Source: Lichenostomus cassidix
Taxonomy: Eukaryota; Chordata; Aves; Passeriformes; Meliphagidae
Assembly (NCBI GenBank): GCA_008360975.2
Contig: CM039183.1
Span: forward strand, 47,607,850 to 47,671,849
Length of the DNA: 64,000 nucleotides
Reading direction: 5' to 3'
Positions 61,706 to 64,000 of the stretch are shown here, one piece after another. The translations under genes and the position numbers were made by a program. Position 1 is the stretch's first letter. Each line of letters starts with the position of its first letter. The notes beneath the pieces are model-generated. The model searched no databases. It saw only the letters and a list, made by a program, of their open reading frames with translations, and was not told the origin of the DNA.

Positions 61706-64000
61706 CTGCAGAGGGGAAGAACAGTTACACTGTTTATTTCTTATTCTTGTCTAGTTAAACAGACAGTGCTCCTGAAATATACACTCAAGACAGTAAGTCC
61801 AGTGTCAACAGATAACATTTCAGCAGGGTCAAGGTAGAAGAAATTCCACCTTGCTGTGACTGAAATAAACCTCAATCACTCCTACAGACAAAACAGGGCT
61901 TGATCAGAAGACAGGAAACTATTCCTGACTTCCATATATTATGATACCCACAAAGTAAAAGCAGATTACTTCTGACTTGTTACTTATGGAGGTACAGGGA
62001 AAGGAAATAAAAAAATCTTTCTTCCCTCTGGGAAACTTCAGTGGGTAATCTTGGGATCATTTCACATAGAAAGAGCAATGACAGTGTTTTGTTCCTGGAT
62101 CACTTACTACCACCTTTCACCCTGGCACCAGGATGTGTCTTCCTATTGAGTAGCAAAACACAGGGTATACTAAGTACCATGCAGGGTGTGGCTCTGCAGC
62201 TCTACATTAATTTTTCTGTGGTAACACCAAAGTCCTAAAAGACTGTTTTAAATAGGTTTTCCAAACCTCAGAATGTTCAGTGAAGCTATTGACTTAAAAA
62301 GAATCAAGCTTCTGGTGCACTATTTCTCATAAATTTCAGGCTTATGTGTCTAGATCCCACACAACCCAGAAAGCATGGAAATCCCATTCAAGTTAGCAAA
62401 GCAGCAAGCAAGGACAAGCTACCAATGGTCTTTGTAGTAAAAAAGCTAAGGCAGGCACATACACAACCTCAGAACATAGTCACACAGGAGATGATACTGA
62501 TTATTTCAGTAAATTGCTTATTTTGAAATCACCTGTCCCTGGTGAGTTTGCACAACATCAGTCACTACTCAACACCAGCCATCTTAGACAAGAAGAACTG
62601 ACAACCAGTCTGTCTCACCCCCACAATACATGATTTCTGCATACCAGTCATGTATTTTTATCTATAAGAGAACATGACGCTTTTTCTGTGTCCTCAGTTT
62701 GAAACTGAGCAATACGCAGACAGCCAGAAAGCTAAAAAACCCCAAAACCTAGAACATTCCCAGAAGGTCCTGCTGTCTACTGCCCAGAGGGTGCTTGCTG
62801 GAAAAAAGTCATGAGGAGCTTCCTTCATCAGGGAAGAGTTGTTTCAATAACAACAAACAAACATAGCCAGTCTCAGAGGATTCCCCTTCTACATAAAAGC
62901 AAGCAGAGGAAACTACATAATACAAAAAACAGAGAACAAAAGGAGCAGAGACGTGACATGCACTGAAACTAAGCCAATTGGCCTTCTATTCAGTCCTATA
63001 TAAAACCCTTGGAAAAGGTTTATCACAGTACTCTTGCGATTAAAATTCAAGTGTTGCCTATGAATAAATTATACACAATCATGCAAAGATGAAAGTACCA
63101 TTTTTGTCAGAAGTCAGATGAGACATACAATCTTCCATTTACTGATAGACTTAAACTCATTATAACTGACTGAGCTTGGAGTTGCTAATGTGGTGGAGGA
63201 GGGTGAGGGGGCAACCAACAAAAAATGGTGCAGGAGGAAAGTTTTAGCTTTTCAAAGGCCAGATGAATGTCAAAGTAAATGCACAGTTATGGTTGCAAAA
63301 GTTACCTTATTGTGCCTCTTGTGATGTAACTGTTGTTCCATAGTACCCAATACAGAAAAGCATATTACCAATAATTAATACAATAGAAAACATTAAAATG
63401 CATTCAATTTGTTGTCAAAAAGGCACTTTATTCCAGATAAAAAACTAACAGGGAGTTGTTTGGATCACAACCAGAGTTTCTGCCCACCAAGTCCATGTAT
63501 TTGTTCTGGTTTTACCTTTAAAATTTTTTTCAAATCTTGTTAGCCCACATTAGTCTTCATATTTGCTAGATTATGAATACTGGAAGAGTATTCAACAACA
63601 CAATCCAAATGCCATCTGGGAATAAAACCCAACCAACCAAACAAAAAGCAACCCGTGATGCAATTATAATTTGCATTATAACTGTTGATGTAGGGAGGAG
63701 AGGGTGTTGCCCAAAAGGGACCTTGTTGGGAAGTGTTTATGTAGGAGAAACAACAAAGGAGGAATGGTAACCAGAGCACAGTGGAAGGCAAGGGCAATCA
63801 ACAAGAGCCAAGAGCACGGGAAGGAAGGCACATACCCAGGCTGTGCGTTGTGGTCCATGTTTTGAGCCCAAAAGAGAGAGCCACGTGAAGAAAGAGTGCA
63901 GATGGCTGGTACAAAATACATTTTGAGCTCACCAAGATATTCCAGTGACTTTTTGGGTGTCATAAACTACCACAGGAGAGCACTGCCTATGTGTACTCTG
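61706..64000 (-). other. UTRN: UTRN intron 58 (partial)
   Basis: Intron upstream of the exon-59 equivalent, cut by the window edge. The expected 121-bp exon 58 (ending in a Leu-rich segment before ELTPEE) was not found. A G-rich run lies at about 63192-63210. A donor-like GTATGT near 63834 has no convincing exon attached. Confidence 0.8.

Noticed and set aside
63820..63900. Possible exon 58 with a CTGG|GTATGT donor near 63834
   Set aside because: The translated sequence upstream does not resemble the expected rod segment and no good acceptor at the required 121 bp was seen.
1..64000. tRNA, rRNA, snRNA or CRISPR features
   Set aside because: No tRNA A/B boxes in a cloverleaf context, no U6/5S/7SK-like strings and no regularly spaced repeats were found by reading. 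A tRNAscan or Infernal run would be the decisive check.

Overview
The window is a vertebrate nuclear genomic segment, most likely from a bird. It is AT-rich and intron-dominated. It carries at least eight CR1 LINE fragments, several with the bird-typical 3' end (a 'cttttccaaccyaaa' block followed by ATTCTATG-type repeats), and it encodes an intron-split protein with canonical GT-AG splice sites. There is no operon structure, no long prokaryote-like ORF and no CRISPR array.

One gene explains all the confident coding sequence: utrophin (UTRN), transcribed from the minus strand, so its 5' side lies to the right. Fifteen consecutive coding exons (61705 down to 3273) were resolved to the base. Their lengths are 269, 147, 79, 61, 62, 75, 202, 86, 158, 167, 112, 137, 39, 66 and 66 bp. 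As I recall the dystrophin gene, these equal its exons 59-73 one for one, and I use that numbering as 'dystrophin-equivalent'. The reading frame stays open across all 14 junctions (574 whole codons plus 2 nt at each end). The protein segment runs from the last spectrin-like repeat, through the WW domain, the EF-hand-like region and the ZZ zinc finger, to the start of the C-terminal tail: the part that binds beta-dystroglycan and leads into the syntrophin/dystrobrevin-binding tail. Residues such as [14 protein letters not shown] identify utrophin rather than dystrophin. Exon 58 and everything 5' of it lies beyond 64000. Exon 74 and everything 3' of it lies beyond position 1.

The rest is intronic. 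The introns hold CR1 fragments in both orientations: 1.5 kb, 5.8-6.1 kb, 12.4-13.6 kb, 22.5-23.4 kb, 30.7-31.2 kb, 36.1-36.6 kb, 43.0 kb and 55.4 kb. They also hold low-complexity tracts, including a long A-run that is the polypyrimidine tract of the exon-65 acceptor, and a few short tandem repeats. The 10.2-kb intron between exons 62 and 63 is where mammalian utrophin and dystrophin have the internal promoter for the short Up71/Dp71 isoforms. Here it contains a small cluster of CpGs with a perfect CRE, a CCAAT box, a GC box and a CACGTG E-box at about 46.03-46.45 kb. This is the best candidate in the window for an undescribed regulatory element. I found no convincing second gene, RNA gene or novel system.
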